This document shows positions 54,303 to 62,691 of a stretch of DNA of 64,000 bases, piece by piece (the first letter of the stretch is position 1; the number at the start of each line of letters is the position of its first letter). Source of the DNA: Crocinitomicaceae bacterium (lineage in GTDB: Bacteria > Bacteroidota > Bacteroidia > Flavobacteriales_D > Crocinitomicaceae). The position numbers and the translations under genes are program-made. The notes under the pieces are model-generated. The model did not search any database and was not told the DNA's origin. It worked only from the letters and a program-made list of their open reading frames with translations. The stretch covers positions 992,001 through 1,056,000 of the forward strand of contig JADJGJ010000001.1 of NCBI GenBank assembly GCA_016708105.1, in the 5' to 3' direction.

Positions 54303-55523
54303 TCAAAACCTGATGCCAACCACCAGCATATCATCAATTTGTTCAAGATTTCCCTGCCAGCCGGCAATGGTTGTTGCCAACTCTTTTTTTTGCTCGGGCA
54401 TTGAATATTTGTGGATGCGAAGTAGTAGTTCACGTAATTTTTTTGAAGAGAATTTTTTTGCTTTTTCACCGCCAAATTGATCCGTGTATCCATCTGTGAA
54501 AAGATAAAGTACATCATCTTCAGCATAGGTCATCTCAGTTTCGGTAAATATCTTTTCACCTGTGCGCATGCCTCCAATTGAGAATTTTGTGGGTTTAATT
54601 TCATTGAGTTCTTTATTCCTGATAAAAATAGCCGGACGCTTCGCTGATGCCAACGTGAGTTTATTGGTTTCTTTGTCAACATGAATCAAGCATAGGTCCA
54701 TGCCGTCTTGAACTGAAAAATCATAATCTTGGTATTGTTGTTTTAACATGGTATTAATCTGACGATCAATTTCTGCAAGAATTTTACTCGGTTGATGAAT
54801 TTTATTTTCAACTACTGTCTGGTTTAGCAAACTGGTGCCTATTACGGTCATAAATGCTCCCGGTACTCCGTGTCCGGTGCAATCTGCACAAACAAATATA
54901 TATTGGTTGCGATTTATTTCATGAAACCAAAAAAAATCACCGCTTACAATATCTTTTGCATTGTAGTAAATAAATGAAAGAGGAATGTTTCGTTGAATTA
55001 CTTCTTCACGGGGCAACACAGCAAATTGAATTCTGCGCGCATAGTTGATTGAATCAGTAATATCTTTGTTTTTGTTTTCAATTTCTCTGTTTTTATCTTC
55101 AATTTTATATTGCTGAAGTTGCATGTAGTAAAATGCGCGACTGAATAAAAGCACAAAAGACAATAGGGTGAGTGTAATGATCAGACAATAAATAAAATCA
55201 GCCCCCATCCACCAAAAAAATCCTCCTATCATCACCGCAAAAACACCCATGCCCACCTGACCATAAAGTGGTCTGTTAAACATAAATGAGGAGCCAACTG
55301 TAATATTAATCACCGATAACCAAGTGGGCGAGGCCGGTCCTGAAAAATACATATAGAATAAAAATAAAACCCCATTGATTGACATGATGTACACACCTGG
55401 TTGAATATTTTTTTTCTCAGAAATTTTGAGGATAGTTGTCGCAACAACGGGAAACGCAATAGCAAATGCTAAAGTTACCGGCCAATTGGCTGATAGGTAA
55501 ATTGCCAGTGCATTGAATGGTAA
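54303..55523 (-). CDS. Membrane-anchored SpoIIE/PP2C-type serine phosphatase, 5' end cut by IS
   Basis: About six membrane helices (~1-150) and a coiled coil (QQYKIEDKNREIENKNKDIT) precede a PP2C/SpoIIE domain with GDFFWF, CADCTGHGVPGAFMTVIG and YLFTDGYTDQFGG, as in RsbU-type regulators of anti-sigma networks. The present ATG (55529) lies in the inverted repeat of the IS630-type element. Without the IS and one TAA, the frame joins to 56704-56772 and starts MELNETTKKEQWKYIFQIFP, so 23 native residues were displaced. It may still be made from the IS-borne ATG. Confidence 0.87.
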   Translation of the reverse strand, partial: LPFNALAIYLSANWPVTLAFAIAFPVVATTILKISEKKNIQPGVYIMSINGVLFLFYMYFSGPASPTWLSVINITVGSSFMFNRPLYGQVGMGVFAVMIGGFFWWMGADFIYCLIITLTLLSFVLLFSRAFYYMQLQQYKIEDKNREIENKNKDITDSINYARRIQFAVLPREEVIQRNIPLSFIYYNAKDIVSGDFFWFHEINRNQYIFVCADCTGHGVPGAFMTVIGTSLLNQTVVENKIHQPSKILAEIDRQINTMLKQQYQDYDFSVQDGMDLCLIHVDKETNKLTLASAKRPAIFIRNKELNEIKPTKFSIGGMRTGEKIFTETEMTYAEDDVLYLFTDGYTDQFGGEKAKKFSSKKLRELLLRIHKYSMPEQKKELATTIAGWQGNLEQIDDMLVVGIRF

Positions 55524-56700
55524 TACCATTAGCTATTATAGAATAGTCTGATATTAACAAGTAAATTGTCAATATCTTTTCTTGAACTATATTAGACTAA
55601 TGTATATATGCTATATATTTGAGGTATGGCAAATGCACTCTCTATTACGGTGAAAGAATCGCTTAAGGACTTAAGAAGTCTCTTAAAAAATCTGCAGACC
55701 ACCACGGTCCGAAAATAAAAATGCTTATTGAGATCAAGCGTTCTGATCGAGCATTAGGCAAGAATGAATTAGCGGAACTGATAGGTGTAAATCACAACAG
55801 TATTCAGACATGGCGGACTAAATATCAAAAGGGCGGTATATCCGAATTATTAAAGGATGGTAGAATTGGATTTAAGCCCTCCATAATAAGTAAGTCTGTG
55901 CATAAGAAAATTAAATTGAAGCTTTGTTCAGAGGATGCCGCATTTTCAAGCTACAAACAATTACATGCGTGGGTGGAAAATAATTTTATTAAAGGAGTTA
56001 ATTACAACAGCTTGCGTCATTATGTTAAAAGGCACTTTGGCGCATCGTTAAAAGTACCCCGCAAGAGTCATATTAAAAAGGATAAAGAAGCGGTTGCTAC
56101 TTTTAAAAAAACTTCAAACGAATCTGTAAAGACAAAGTAAAACCACTATTGGGATGCTATAAAAGCATTAATATTTATTGCCAGGATGAGAGTCGATTTG
56201 GACTACTCACAAGAACAGGGCGGGTTCTAACAGCAAAGGGGGTAAAACCCGTTTGTACTTATCAACACAAATTCGAAAACACATACCTATATGGAGCATT
56301 CTCACCAATAAATGGAGATAGCTTTTTGTTGGAACTGCCTTATTGTAATACAGATTGCTTTCAATATTTTATTCAAGAATTATCAAAGCAGAATCCAAAA
56401 GAACTTAAACTAATCGTGCTTGACAACGGAGCCTTCCATAAGGCAAAGAAACTAATCATACCCGAGAATATCATTTTAATTTTTCTGCCGCCTTATAGTC
56501 CAGAACTAAACCCCGCCGAGAAAATTTGGTGGCAACTCAAACAAGAGTTCGTTTGCAAATCCTTTAATACCATCGATCAATTGGGCAAACACTTAGCCAA
56601 GGTTGTGAGGAGAATAATTACAACAAAAACAGTAAAGAAAATTTGTTCCTTCAAATATTTATTATGCTCTTTTTAGACTAAATTATATTGGCTAATGGTA
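55524..56700 (+). mobile_element. IS630-type insertion sequence in the phosphatase gene
   Basis: The ~1177-bp element has ends TACCATTAGC...GCTAATGGTA and ~27-bp imperfect inverted repeats. TAA flanks both sides (55521-55523 and 56701-56703). IS630 elements duplicate TA, which fits if the boundary is placed one base further out. Either way, removing the insert restores the same continuous phosphatase frame. The intact ends and near-complete transposase suggest a recent insertion. Confidence 0.88.
55626..56676 (+). CDS. IS630-type transposase, read through two -1 frame changes
   Basis: It starts MANALSITVKESLKDLRSL (55626). A -1 shift at A6 (55685-55690) continues KSADHHGPKIKMLIEIKRSD into the helix-turn-helix part. 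A second -1 shift at A7 (56105-56111) leads into the DDE domain: QDESRFGL (Asp 1), LIVLDNGAFHKAKK (Asp 2), LPPYSPELNPAEKIWWQL (Glu). Total length would be ~350 residues, normal for the family. Programmed frameshifting is known in IS630, but two sites are unusual; base loss in A runs is an alternative. Confidence 0.82.
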
Positions 56701-56703
56701 TAA

Positions 56704-56772
56704 ATCAATGAGCGGAAATATCTGAAAAATATATTTCCATTGCTCTTTTTTTGTTGTTTCATTGAGTTCCAT
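56704..56772 (-). pseudogene. Displaced 5' end of the phosphatase gene
   Basis: From ATG at 56772 it reads MELNETTKKEQWKYIFQIFP and LID up to the IS boundary, and joins LPFNALAIYL of the phosphatase in frame when the IS is removed. The native promoter would lie upstream of it, now separated from the gene by about 1.2 kb. Confidence 0.7.
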
Positions 56773-56909
56773 AAACTGACAGACTATCAATCAAATGTAA
56801 GAGAATTTTTCAATCAAGTAAACTACGACCTTATTCAAGTATTGCAATTTTTATCATTGATGTGTTTATGGTCATCATCATCAGCTAAGTCAATTATGTG
56901 AGGCAAAAA

Positions 56910-56936
56910 AAAACACCGGACAATGCCGGTGCTTTT
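56910..56936 (-). terminator. Terminator of the 56959 gene
   Basis: The stem CACCGG / CCGGTG with flanking A and T runs on minus ends in a long T run. It lies 22 bases after the stop codon. Confidence 0.75.
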
Positions 56937-56958
56937 TCTTATGTTATTATTCCGTTGA

Positions 56959-57681
56959 TCAGAATTCATTGTAATATGCCATAAACTCTTCATCCTCTTC
57001 AAACCATTGTTTTACTTTGTTTAGCGTGTCAATGGCTGTTTGTTTTTGGTTAATTTTTACGGCTGCCTTGGCGTATTCCATAATGCCTAATTTCAGCATA
57101 CGCAAATCTACTTCTCGCCAACCTTCAATGCTTTTAACTTTTGCCAAGCGTTCGTTTGCAATTTTAATGGTTTCTTTGGCTGAGCTTTTATCTCCGTTCT
57201 GAATTTCAGCTGCGGCTTTCAAAAAGTATGAACCTACATCGTTCACATCTATTTTATGCAGTTTAGGAATTAAGCCCATCAGTTTTGGATACTGACCTGA
57301 TTCAACAATATTCACAATCTCTTCAACAATGGCTTCTTTCAATTCAGTGAAATATTTAATATGCTCATGGTATACCGTGCTGTCTTTATCTTTTTTGATA
57401 CACATACCACCATATTTGATTGCATCACCATAAGCTTTTGGATATTTGTCAACCCATGCCTGATCTTTTGACATTTCAAAATTTGCTTTTGAAAGAAAAA
57501 GATACGGCAATGGATCATTTTTCGTATCATCTTTCAGCGTGTATGATTCTGCTTTTTTCAAAAGTTTCTCATAATCACCATCGGCATAATAGATCAATAG
57601 ATCATCATAAGTTGGCGGCTGCGCAATCACGGGACTTAACATCCCAATTGCAAACACTAAAAATAAAACTGCCTTTTTCAT
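56959..57681 (-). CDS. Exported helical (TPR-like) protein of unknown function
   Basis: The 240-residue protein has a signal peptide (MKKAVLFLVFAIGMLSPVIAQ) followed by paired helices with TPR-like spacing (DPLPYLFLSKANFEMSKD, GSYFLKAAAEIQNGDKSSAK, AAVKINQKQTAIDTLNKV). No catalytic motif is seen. It is probably a periplasmic scaffold protein and has its own terminator. Confidence 0.72.
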   Translation of the reverse strand: MKKAVLFLVFAIGMLSPVIAQPPTYDDLLIYYADGDYEKLLKKAESYTLKDDTKNDPLPYLFLSKANFEMSKDQAWVDKYPKAYGDAIKYGGMCIKKDKDSTVYHEHIKYFTELKEAIVEEIVNIVESGQYPKLMGLIPKLHKIDVNDVGSYFLKAAAEIQNGDKSSAKETIKIANERLAKVKSIEGWREVDLRMLKLGIMEYAKAAVKINQKQTAIDTLNKVKQWFEEDEEFMAYYNEF

Positions 57682-57824
57682 ATTTGTCCTGTTTGATGTA
57701 AACGATGTTTTCAGGTTTAGTTACAAGTGATACCTGAATTTAGCTCACATGTTCTGGTAACCATTAAACTCAAAATTGATGCCTAAAGTTACATTTTTTT
57801 GAAATTAACCAAAAATTAACCACT

Positions 57825-59954
57825 TCAATCTTCATAGTACTGAAGCATAATTTCAAGAATTTCAATGGCTGCAGCCGCTATTTTTGTTCCCGGTCCAAAA
57901 ATTCCCATCACACCTTGTTTGTATAAAAACTCATAGTCTTGCTGCGGAATGACACCACCGGCAATTACCATAATATCTTCACGGTCTTTCATTTTCAATT
58001 CTTGCATAACTGCCGGAATGAGCGTTTTATGCCCTGCGGCAAGAGAACTGATACCAAGAATATGCACGTCGTTCTCAATGGCTTGCTGAACGGCTTCATC
58101 AGGTGTTTGAAAAAGCGGTCCAATATCTACGTCAAAACCGAGATCAGCGAAGGCAGTTGCAATAACTTTTGCTCCACGGTCATGTCCGTCTTGCCCCATT
58201 TTGGCAATCATGATTCGCGGTCGTCTACCGTCAAGAGCGGCAAAGCGGTTTGCCATTTCTCTTGCTTTTTCAAAATCTTCATCATTCATAGATTCTGCTG
58301 AATAAACGCCACTAACAGAGCGAATAGTGGCTTGATATCGTCCAAAAACTTTTTCCATGGCAAGAGAAATTTCGCCAAGCGATGCTCTTTTTCTGGCGCA
58401 GTCAATTGCCAACTCAAGCAAGTTAGATTTGCCGGCTGCACCTTGTTCTAGATTTTTTAAAGCTAACTGCACCGCATTTTCATCACGGGATGATTTCATT
58501 TTATTGAGGCGGTCAATTTGCGCTTGTCTTACTTTTGCGTTATCAATGTCAAGAATGTCAAGCGTGATTTCTTCGTCGGGCTGATACCTGTTTACACCAA
58601 CAATAATATCTTTACCTGAATCTATGCGTGCTTGTTTTCTTGCAGCCGCCGTTTCAATTCGCATTTTAGGTAGGCCTGATTCAATAGCTTTTGCCATACC
58701 ACCCATTTCTTCAATTTCACAAATATGAGCCCAGGCTTTTTGACTTATTTCATGGGTGAGTTTTTCTAAGTAATATGAACCTGCCCATGGATCAATAATT
58801 TTTGTGATACCTGTTTCTTCTTGCAAATAAATTTGTGTGTTGCGTGCAATGCGTGCTGAAAAATCTGTGGGTAATGCAATGGCTTCATCCAATGCGTTGG
58901 TGTGTAATGATTGCGTGCCACCAAGTGCTGCGGCCATTGCTTCAACACACGTTCTGGTGATATTGTTGTAAGGATCTTGCTCTGTTAAACTCCAACCTGA
59001 TGTTTGACAATGCGTGCGCAGTGCAAGAGATTTATTGTTTTTAGGATTGAACTGTTTGACAATTTTTGCCCAGAGTAATCGAGCCGCGCGCATTTTTGCA
59101 ATTTCCATAAAGTGATTCATACCAATTCCCCAAAAGAAGGAAAGACGCGGTGCAAAGGTGTCTATATCCATTCCCGCAGCAATGCCGGCACGAATGTATT
59201 CCATTCCGTCAGCCAGGGTATATGCCAGTTCAAGATCTGCCGTTGCTCCGGCTTCTTGCATGTGGTATCCAGAAATGGAAATGGAATTAAATTTAGGCAT
59301 GTTAGCAGAAGTCCATTCAAAAATATCTGCAATAATTCTCATGGATTGCGCCGGAGGATAAATGTATGTATTGCGCACCATGAACTCTTTCAAAATATCA
59401 TTCTGAATGGTGCCTGCAAGTTGTTCAGGTTTTACACCTTGTTCTTCAGCAGCAATTATATAAAATGCCAATATTGGAATTACGGCTCCATTCATGGTCA
59501 TAGAAACTGACATTTGATCTAATGGAATCTGATCAAAAAGTATTTTCATGTCTTCAACAGAATCAATGGCAACGCCTGCTTTACCAACGTCTCCAACAAC
59601 GCGCGGGTGATCAGAATCATACCCTCGGTGCGTGGCAAGATCAAATGCAACGGATAATCCTTTTTGTCCTGCCGCCAAATTGCGACGATAAAATGCGTTT
59701 GATTCTTCAGCCGTTGAAAATCCTGCATACTGCCTGATTGTCCATGGCTGAATGGTATACATAGTAGAGTAGGGGCCACCTAAAAATGGTGCAATGCCTG
59801 ATACAAATTGTTGATGTTCGCACGCATCAATATCTGCTGACTGATAATGATTTTTTAAATCAATTCCTTCAGCGGTATTAAAAATCGTAGCTGATTCAGA
59901 CGCTCTTGTTTTTGTGCGTTGCACCGGTATGTTCTTAAATTTTATACGGTTCAT
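57825..59954 (-). CDS. mutB: Methylmalonyl-CoA mutase, large (catalytic) subunit
   Basis: The 709-residue protein carries the TIM-barrel substrate domain (TIQPWTIRQYAGFSTAEESN, AFDLATHRGYDSDHPRV, SISGYHMQEAGA) and a complete C-terminal cobalamin domain (AKMGQDGHDRGAKVIATAFA, with the DxHxxG lower-axial His). It converts (R)-methylmalonyl-CoA to succinyl-CoA, linking propionyl-CoA or odd-chain breakdown to the TCA cycle. It overlaps the small-subunit gene by 4 bases. Confidence 0.96.
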   Translation of the reverse strand: MNRIKFKNIPVQRTKTRASESATIFNTAEGIDLKNHYQSADIDACEHQQFVSGIAPFLGGPYSTMYTIQPWTIRQYAGFSTAEESNAFYRRNLAAGQKGLSVAFDLATHRGYDSDHPRVVGDVGKAGVAIDSVEDMKILFDQIPLDQMSVSMTMNGAVIPILAFYIIAAEEQGVKPEQLAGTIQNDILKEFMVRNTYIYPPAQSMRIIADIFEWTSANMPKFNSISISGYHMQEAGATADLELAYTLADGMEYIRAGIAAGMDIDTFAPRLSFFWGIGMNHFMEIAKMRAARLLWAKIVKQFNPKNNKSLALRTHCQTSGWSLTEQDPYNNITRTCVEAMAAALGGTQSLHTNALDEAIALPTDFSARIARNTQIYLQEETGITKIIDPWAGSYYLEKLTHEISQKAWAHICEIEEMGGMAKAIESGLPKMRIETAAARKQARIDSGKDIIVGVNRYQPDEEITLDILDIDNAKVRQAQIDRLNKMKSSRDENAVQLALKNLEQGAAGKSNLLELAIDCARKRASLGEISLAMEKVFGRYQATIRSVSGVYSAESMNDEDFEKAREMANRFAALDGRRPRIMIAKMGQDGHDRGAKVIATAFADLGFDVDIGPLFQTPDEAVQQAIENDVHILGISSLAAGHKTLIPAVMQELKMKDREDIMVIAGGVIPQQDYEFLYKQGVMGIFGPGTKIAAAAIEILEIMLQYYED

Positions 59955-61294
59955 TTTGTTGCTGCCTGTGGTTGATAATAATGCTCTGCAATGAATGGTT
60001 TTATTGGATTAAATTCTTTTCCGGTTGACTCCAATTTATGATTTGCCTGAATCCATTGCTCAGTTTTGTTTGGATATCGGTTAACACCTAAAAAAGATTT
60101 TTTTCCTGTTTGAATATCCTCTTGCATTTTACTTCTGGTTTCTTCAATTTGATTTTGAATCATGTTGTTTTCAATGCTCTTCATCCAACCGCCGTTTTCT
60201 TCAATCTGCTGAAACAGGTTCCATGCTTTTGTCAAAATCTGATCAGATAATGATTCAAGATAATATGACCCGGCAGCAGGATCTGTAACCTGATTTAAAA
60301 AAGATTCTTCAGCCAAAACCAACTGAATATTGGTAGCCATGTGATGGGCAATGTTACTTGATTTTTCATCAAGACCTGCAGGAATTGAAATGGTTAAAAC
60401 ATCACATCCGCCAAGCACCGCTGACATTGCTTGAGTTGTTTGCCTCAGATAATTATTATTTGCGTCATTCAACGCGAGAAAACGTGCAGAAGTAGTTGCA
60501 TAAACAATTGGCATGATCATCTCATACGTTGCGTCATACGCTTTGAAAAGAAGTTGCATTAGTTGCCTGATAACTCTATACTTTGCTATGTTGACAAAAT
60601 AGTTTTCAGTGACTGATAATTCTAGAATTAATTTCTTGTTAATCTCTTGCAGCGCAATCTTATTTTCAACATGCAAAAAGTGAACATATTCATTCAAGTG
60701 AGACAAAGTAAATGCAAGTTCTTCAATTGTACCAGCGCCTGCATTTCCATAAATTGAGCCATCAACCCAAATTGATTTTGAATCAGGATTTTTTTGATAA
60801 AACAATAAAAAATCATGCAGAGAGCAGGTTTGATTTCCCGCTTTTGCATTCAGAGATAACACGTCAAAATTCAAGTTGACAGTGAAAGGCACTGATGAAT
60901 TCAAGGCACTCTCGGCATTTTCAAAACGAATATCGGCTGTGATGTGATCAAGATGAACATCTTTCAAATCAACTTTCACCTGATTAGAATTTATTGCCGG
61001 AATGCTGATGGCGTTTACTCCCTTATTCAAGTCATGCAACATGATGGCGTTCTGCCCCTCTTCATATACTTTTCTGATTTGCCAGTTATTGTTTTGTCGT
61101 TGAAAATAATTCAAAACAGATGGTTCAATTAATGCACCCTGATCATGTGTTGGATGATGATAAGCAATGATGTCTAAATCATATTCAGGATTTGACTCCA
61201 GCGCGCTGAGTGGTTTATCCTTCAAATCTTTTTTAATTTGATTCACCCAGGTATCATAATCCGGAGCTTGAAACTCAGAAAAGAGCTTGTTCAT
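59951..61294 (-). CDS. mutA: Methylmalonyl-CoA mutase, small subunit
   Basis: The 447-residue protein is homologous to the TIM-barrel half of the large subunit (TTSARFLALNDANNNYLRQTTQ, DVLTISIPAGLDEKSSNIAHH, VTDPAAGSYYLESL) but lacks a cobalamin-binding C-terminus, as in the non-catalytic subunit of heterodimeric enzymes, though shorter than the ~620-residue type. It is first in the operon; a -7 promoter element lies 17 bases upstream. Confidence 0.9.
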   Translation of the reverse strand: MNKLFSEFQAPDYDTWVNQIKKDLKDKPLSALESNPEYDLDIIAYHHPTHDQGALIEPSVLNYFQRQNNNWQIRKVYEEGQNAIMLHDLNKGVNAISIPAINSNQVKVDLKDVHLDHITADIRFENAESALNSSVPFTVNLNFDVLSLNAKAGNQTCSLHDFLLFYQKNPDSKSIWVDGSIYGNAGAGTIEELAFTLSHLNEYVHFLHVENKIALQEINKKLILELSVTENYFVNIAKYRVIRQLMQLLFKAYDATYEMIMPIVYATTSARFLALNDANNNYLRQTTQAMSAVLGGCDVLTISIPAGLDEKSSNIAHHMATNIQLVLAEESFLNQVTDPAAGSYYLESLSDQILTKAWNLFQQIEENGGWMKSIENNMIQNQIEETRSKMQEDIQTGKKSFLGVNRYPNKTEQWIQANHKLESTGKEFNPIKPFIAEHYYQPQAATK

Positions 61295-61310
61295 TGGATT
61301 TGGTTTTCTC

Positions 61311-61318
61311 CAAAGGTA
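61311..61318 (-). promoter_or_regulatory. -7 promoter element of the mutAB operon
   Basis: TACCTTTG on minus matches TAnnTTTG and lies 17 bases before the mutA ATG. No clear -33 element is visible. Confidence 0.45.
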
Positions 61319-61472
61319 AGGCTAATTCAAGAAATTTAATAGCTTGGCTTGAATGACTCGTGCAGCGTTGTTTAATTTGGGATTATCTCACGCAGAAAAT
61401 ACTACCAGTGAAATAGTAGTCTGCTATTTGTGTAATAATTGGCTAAAAGAGTAGAGGTAATGATAAAAAAAA

Positions 61473-61964
61473 TCAGATAAGACTTTTTTGCAAAGCAATC
61501 ATTTTCATGCAGGCAATTGCGCATTCAACCCCTTTATTGCCGTGTTTACCGCCAGACCGGTCAATGGCTTGTTGTTTGGTATTATCAGTGAGCACACAAA
61601 ACGCAACCGGTTTATTGTATTTCAGGTTGACATCTTTAATTCCTTTAGCGGCTGCGTCACAAACAAAATCAAAATGTTTGGTTTCACCTTGAATCACTGA
61701 ACCAATAGCAATCACCCCGTCAGCAAAAGTATGTTCAAGAATAAATTGCACTCCAAGAGGTAATTCAAAGGTACCGGGAACACGCTTGATGAGAATATTA
61801 TTTTCTTTTACCTGATTTTTTAATAAGGTTTGAACGGCGCCATCAAGCAAATTATTTGTGATATCAGCATTCCATTCAGAAACAACAATGCCGATCTTGA
61901 AATCGGCACCATTTGGAATTTCTTCCGGATTATAATCTGATAGATTTTTTTCTGCAGTTGCCAT
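61473..61964 (-). CDS. ribH: 6,7-dimethyl-8-ribityllumazine synthase
   Basis: The 163-residue protein has the RibH sites: VVSEWNADITNNLLDGA (phosphate/ribityl binding), VPGTFELP, AIGSVIQGETKHFDFV (catalytic His) and the DRSGGKHGNKG segment near the C-terminus. It joins 5-amino-6-ribitylaminouracil with dihydroxybutanone phosphate in riboflavin synthesis. Its start overlaps the stop of the TPR gene (TGATG), so the two are coupled. Confidence 0.95.
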   Translation of the reverse strand: MATAEKNLSDYNPEEIPNGADFKIGIVVSEWNADITNNLLDGAVQTLLKNQVKENNILIKRVPGTFELPLGVQFILEHTFADGVIAIGSVIQGETKHFDFVCDAAAKGIKDVNLKYNKPVAFCVLTDNTKQQAIDRSGGKHGNKGVECAIACMKMIALQKSLI

Positions 61965-62635
61965 CAGTTTTGAGCTCTGATGATGTATTTGTCAATATCT
62001 GCTGCCTCAGCAGAAGTAGACCAATCATCTTTTATTTTTTGATAAGCAATCACTGCTTTGTCGTTTTGACCAAGTTCTTGATAAACCAATCCTGCTTTTT
62101 TATAAAACATCGGGCTGGTGTATTCATTTGGCTCACGCACGGCAGCTTCTTCAAATTTGGCTACTGCTTCTTCATACTGCCCAAGCTCAACGTAACAATC
62201 ACCAATCAAACCAATGGTTAAAGTACCCAACATGACATCTTCAAACTCACACTCTTCAAAATAGGCAATGGCATTTTCATACTCGCCTTTTTCCATGGCA
62301 GTTACGCCCAATGCATAGGTTGAAATTTCACCACCGGGTGTACCTGAATATTCTGAAGAAATTTCTTCAAAGCCCATGAAATTTTCATTTCCGGCAACAG
62401 CAACTCCGGCTGAATCACCTTGTTCAAATTCGTAGAATGCATTCCAATACGCATCTTGAGATTCTTCAGCGCGTGGCTCAACCACTAATTTCTTATACCC
62501 AAAATATCCAATGATAACCACTACGATACCAATACCGGCATACGCCAGCACCTTTTTGTTTTTCTCAAAAAATGACTCTGTTGAGGTAAGATCCTGAACT
62601 TCGTCGTTTGTTTTTTTGTGGTCTTTTTTTGCCAT
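61964..62635 (-). CDS. TPR-containing single-pass membrane protein (YfgM-like)
   Basis: The ATG at 62635 (MAKKDHKKTNDEV) gives 223 residues. A charged cytoplasmic start is followed by one membrane helix (~27-46, VLAYAGIGIVVVIIGYFGYK) and an acidic periplasmic part with TPR units (ALGVTAMEKGEYENAIAYFE, IGDCYVELGQYEEAVAKFE, AGLVYQELGQNDKAVIAYQ). YfgM-type proteins help periplasmic folding near SecYEG; that role is inferred here. Confidence 0.82.
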   Translation of the reverse strand: MAKKDHKKTNDEVQDLTSTESFFEKNKKVLAYAGIGIVVVIIGYFGYKKLVVEPRAEESQDAYWNAFYEFEQGDSAGVAVAGNENFMGFEEISSEYSGTPGGEISTYALGVTAMEKGEYENAIAYFEECEFEDVMLGTLTIGLIGDCYVELGQYEEAVAKFEEAAVREPNEYTSPMFYKKAGLVYQELGQNDKAVIAYQKIKDDWSTSAEAADIDKYIIRAQN

Positions 62636-62656
62636 GTCTGCCTGAAATGATGGGTG

Positions 62657-62664
62657 CAAAATTA
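62657..62664 (-). promoter_or_regulatory. -7 promoter element of the TPR-ribH operon
   Basis: TAATTTTG on minus matches TAnnTTTG, 22 bases before the ATG at 62635. Confidence 0.4.
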
Positions 62665-62691
62665 ATTTTTTTTTATTTAAATTGGTTTAAA

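Noticed and set aside
59112..59510. 132-residue plus-strand frame inside mutB
   Set aside because: Antisense shadow of a strongly conserved enzyme gene.
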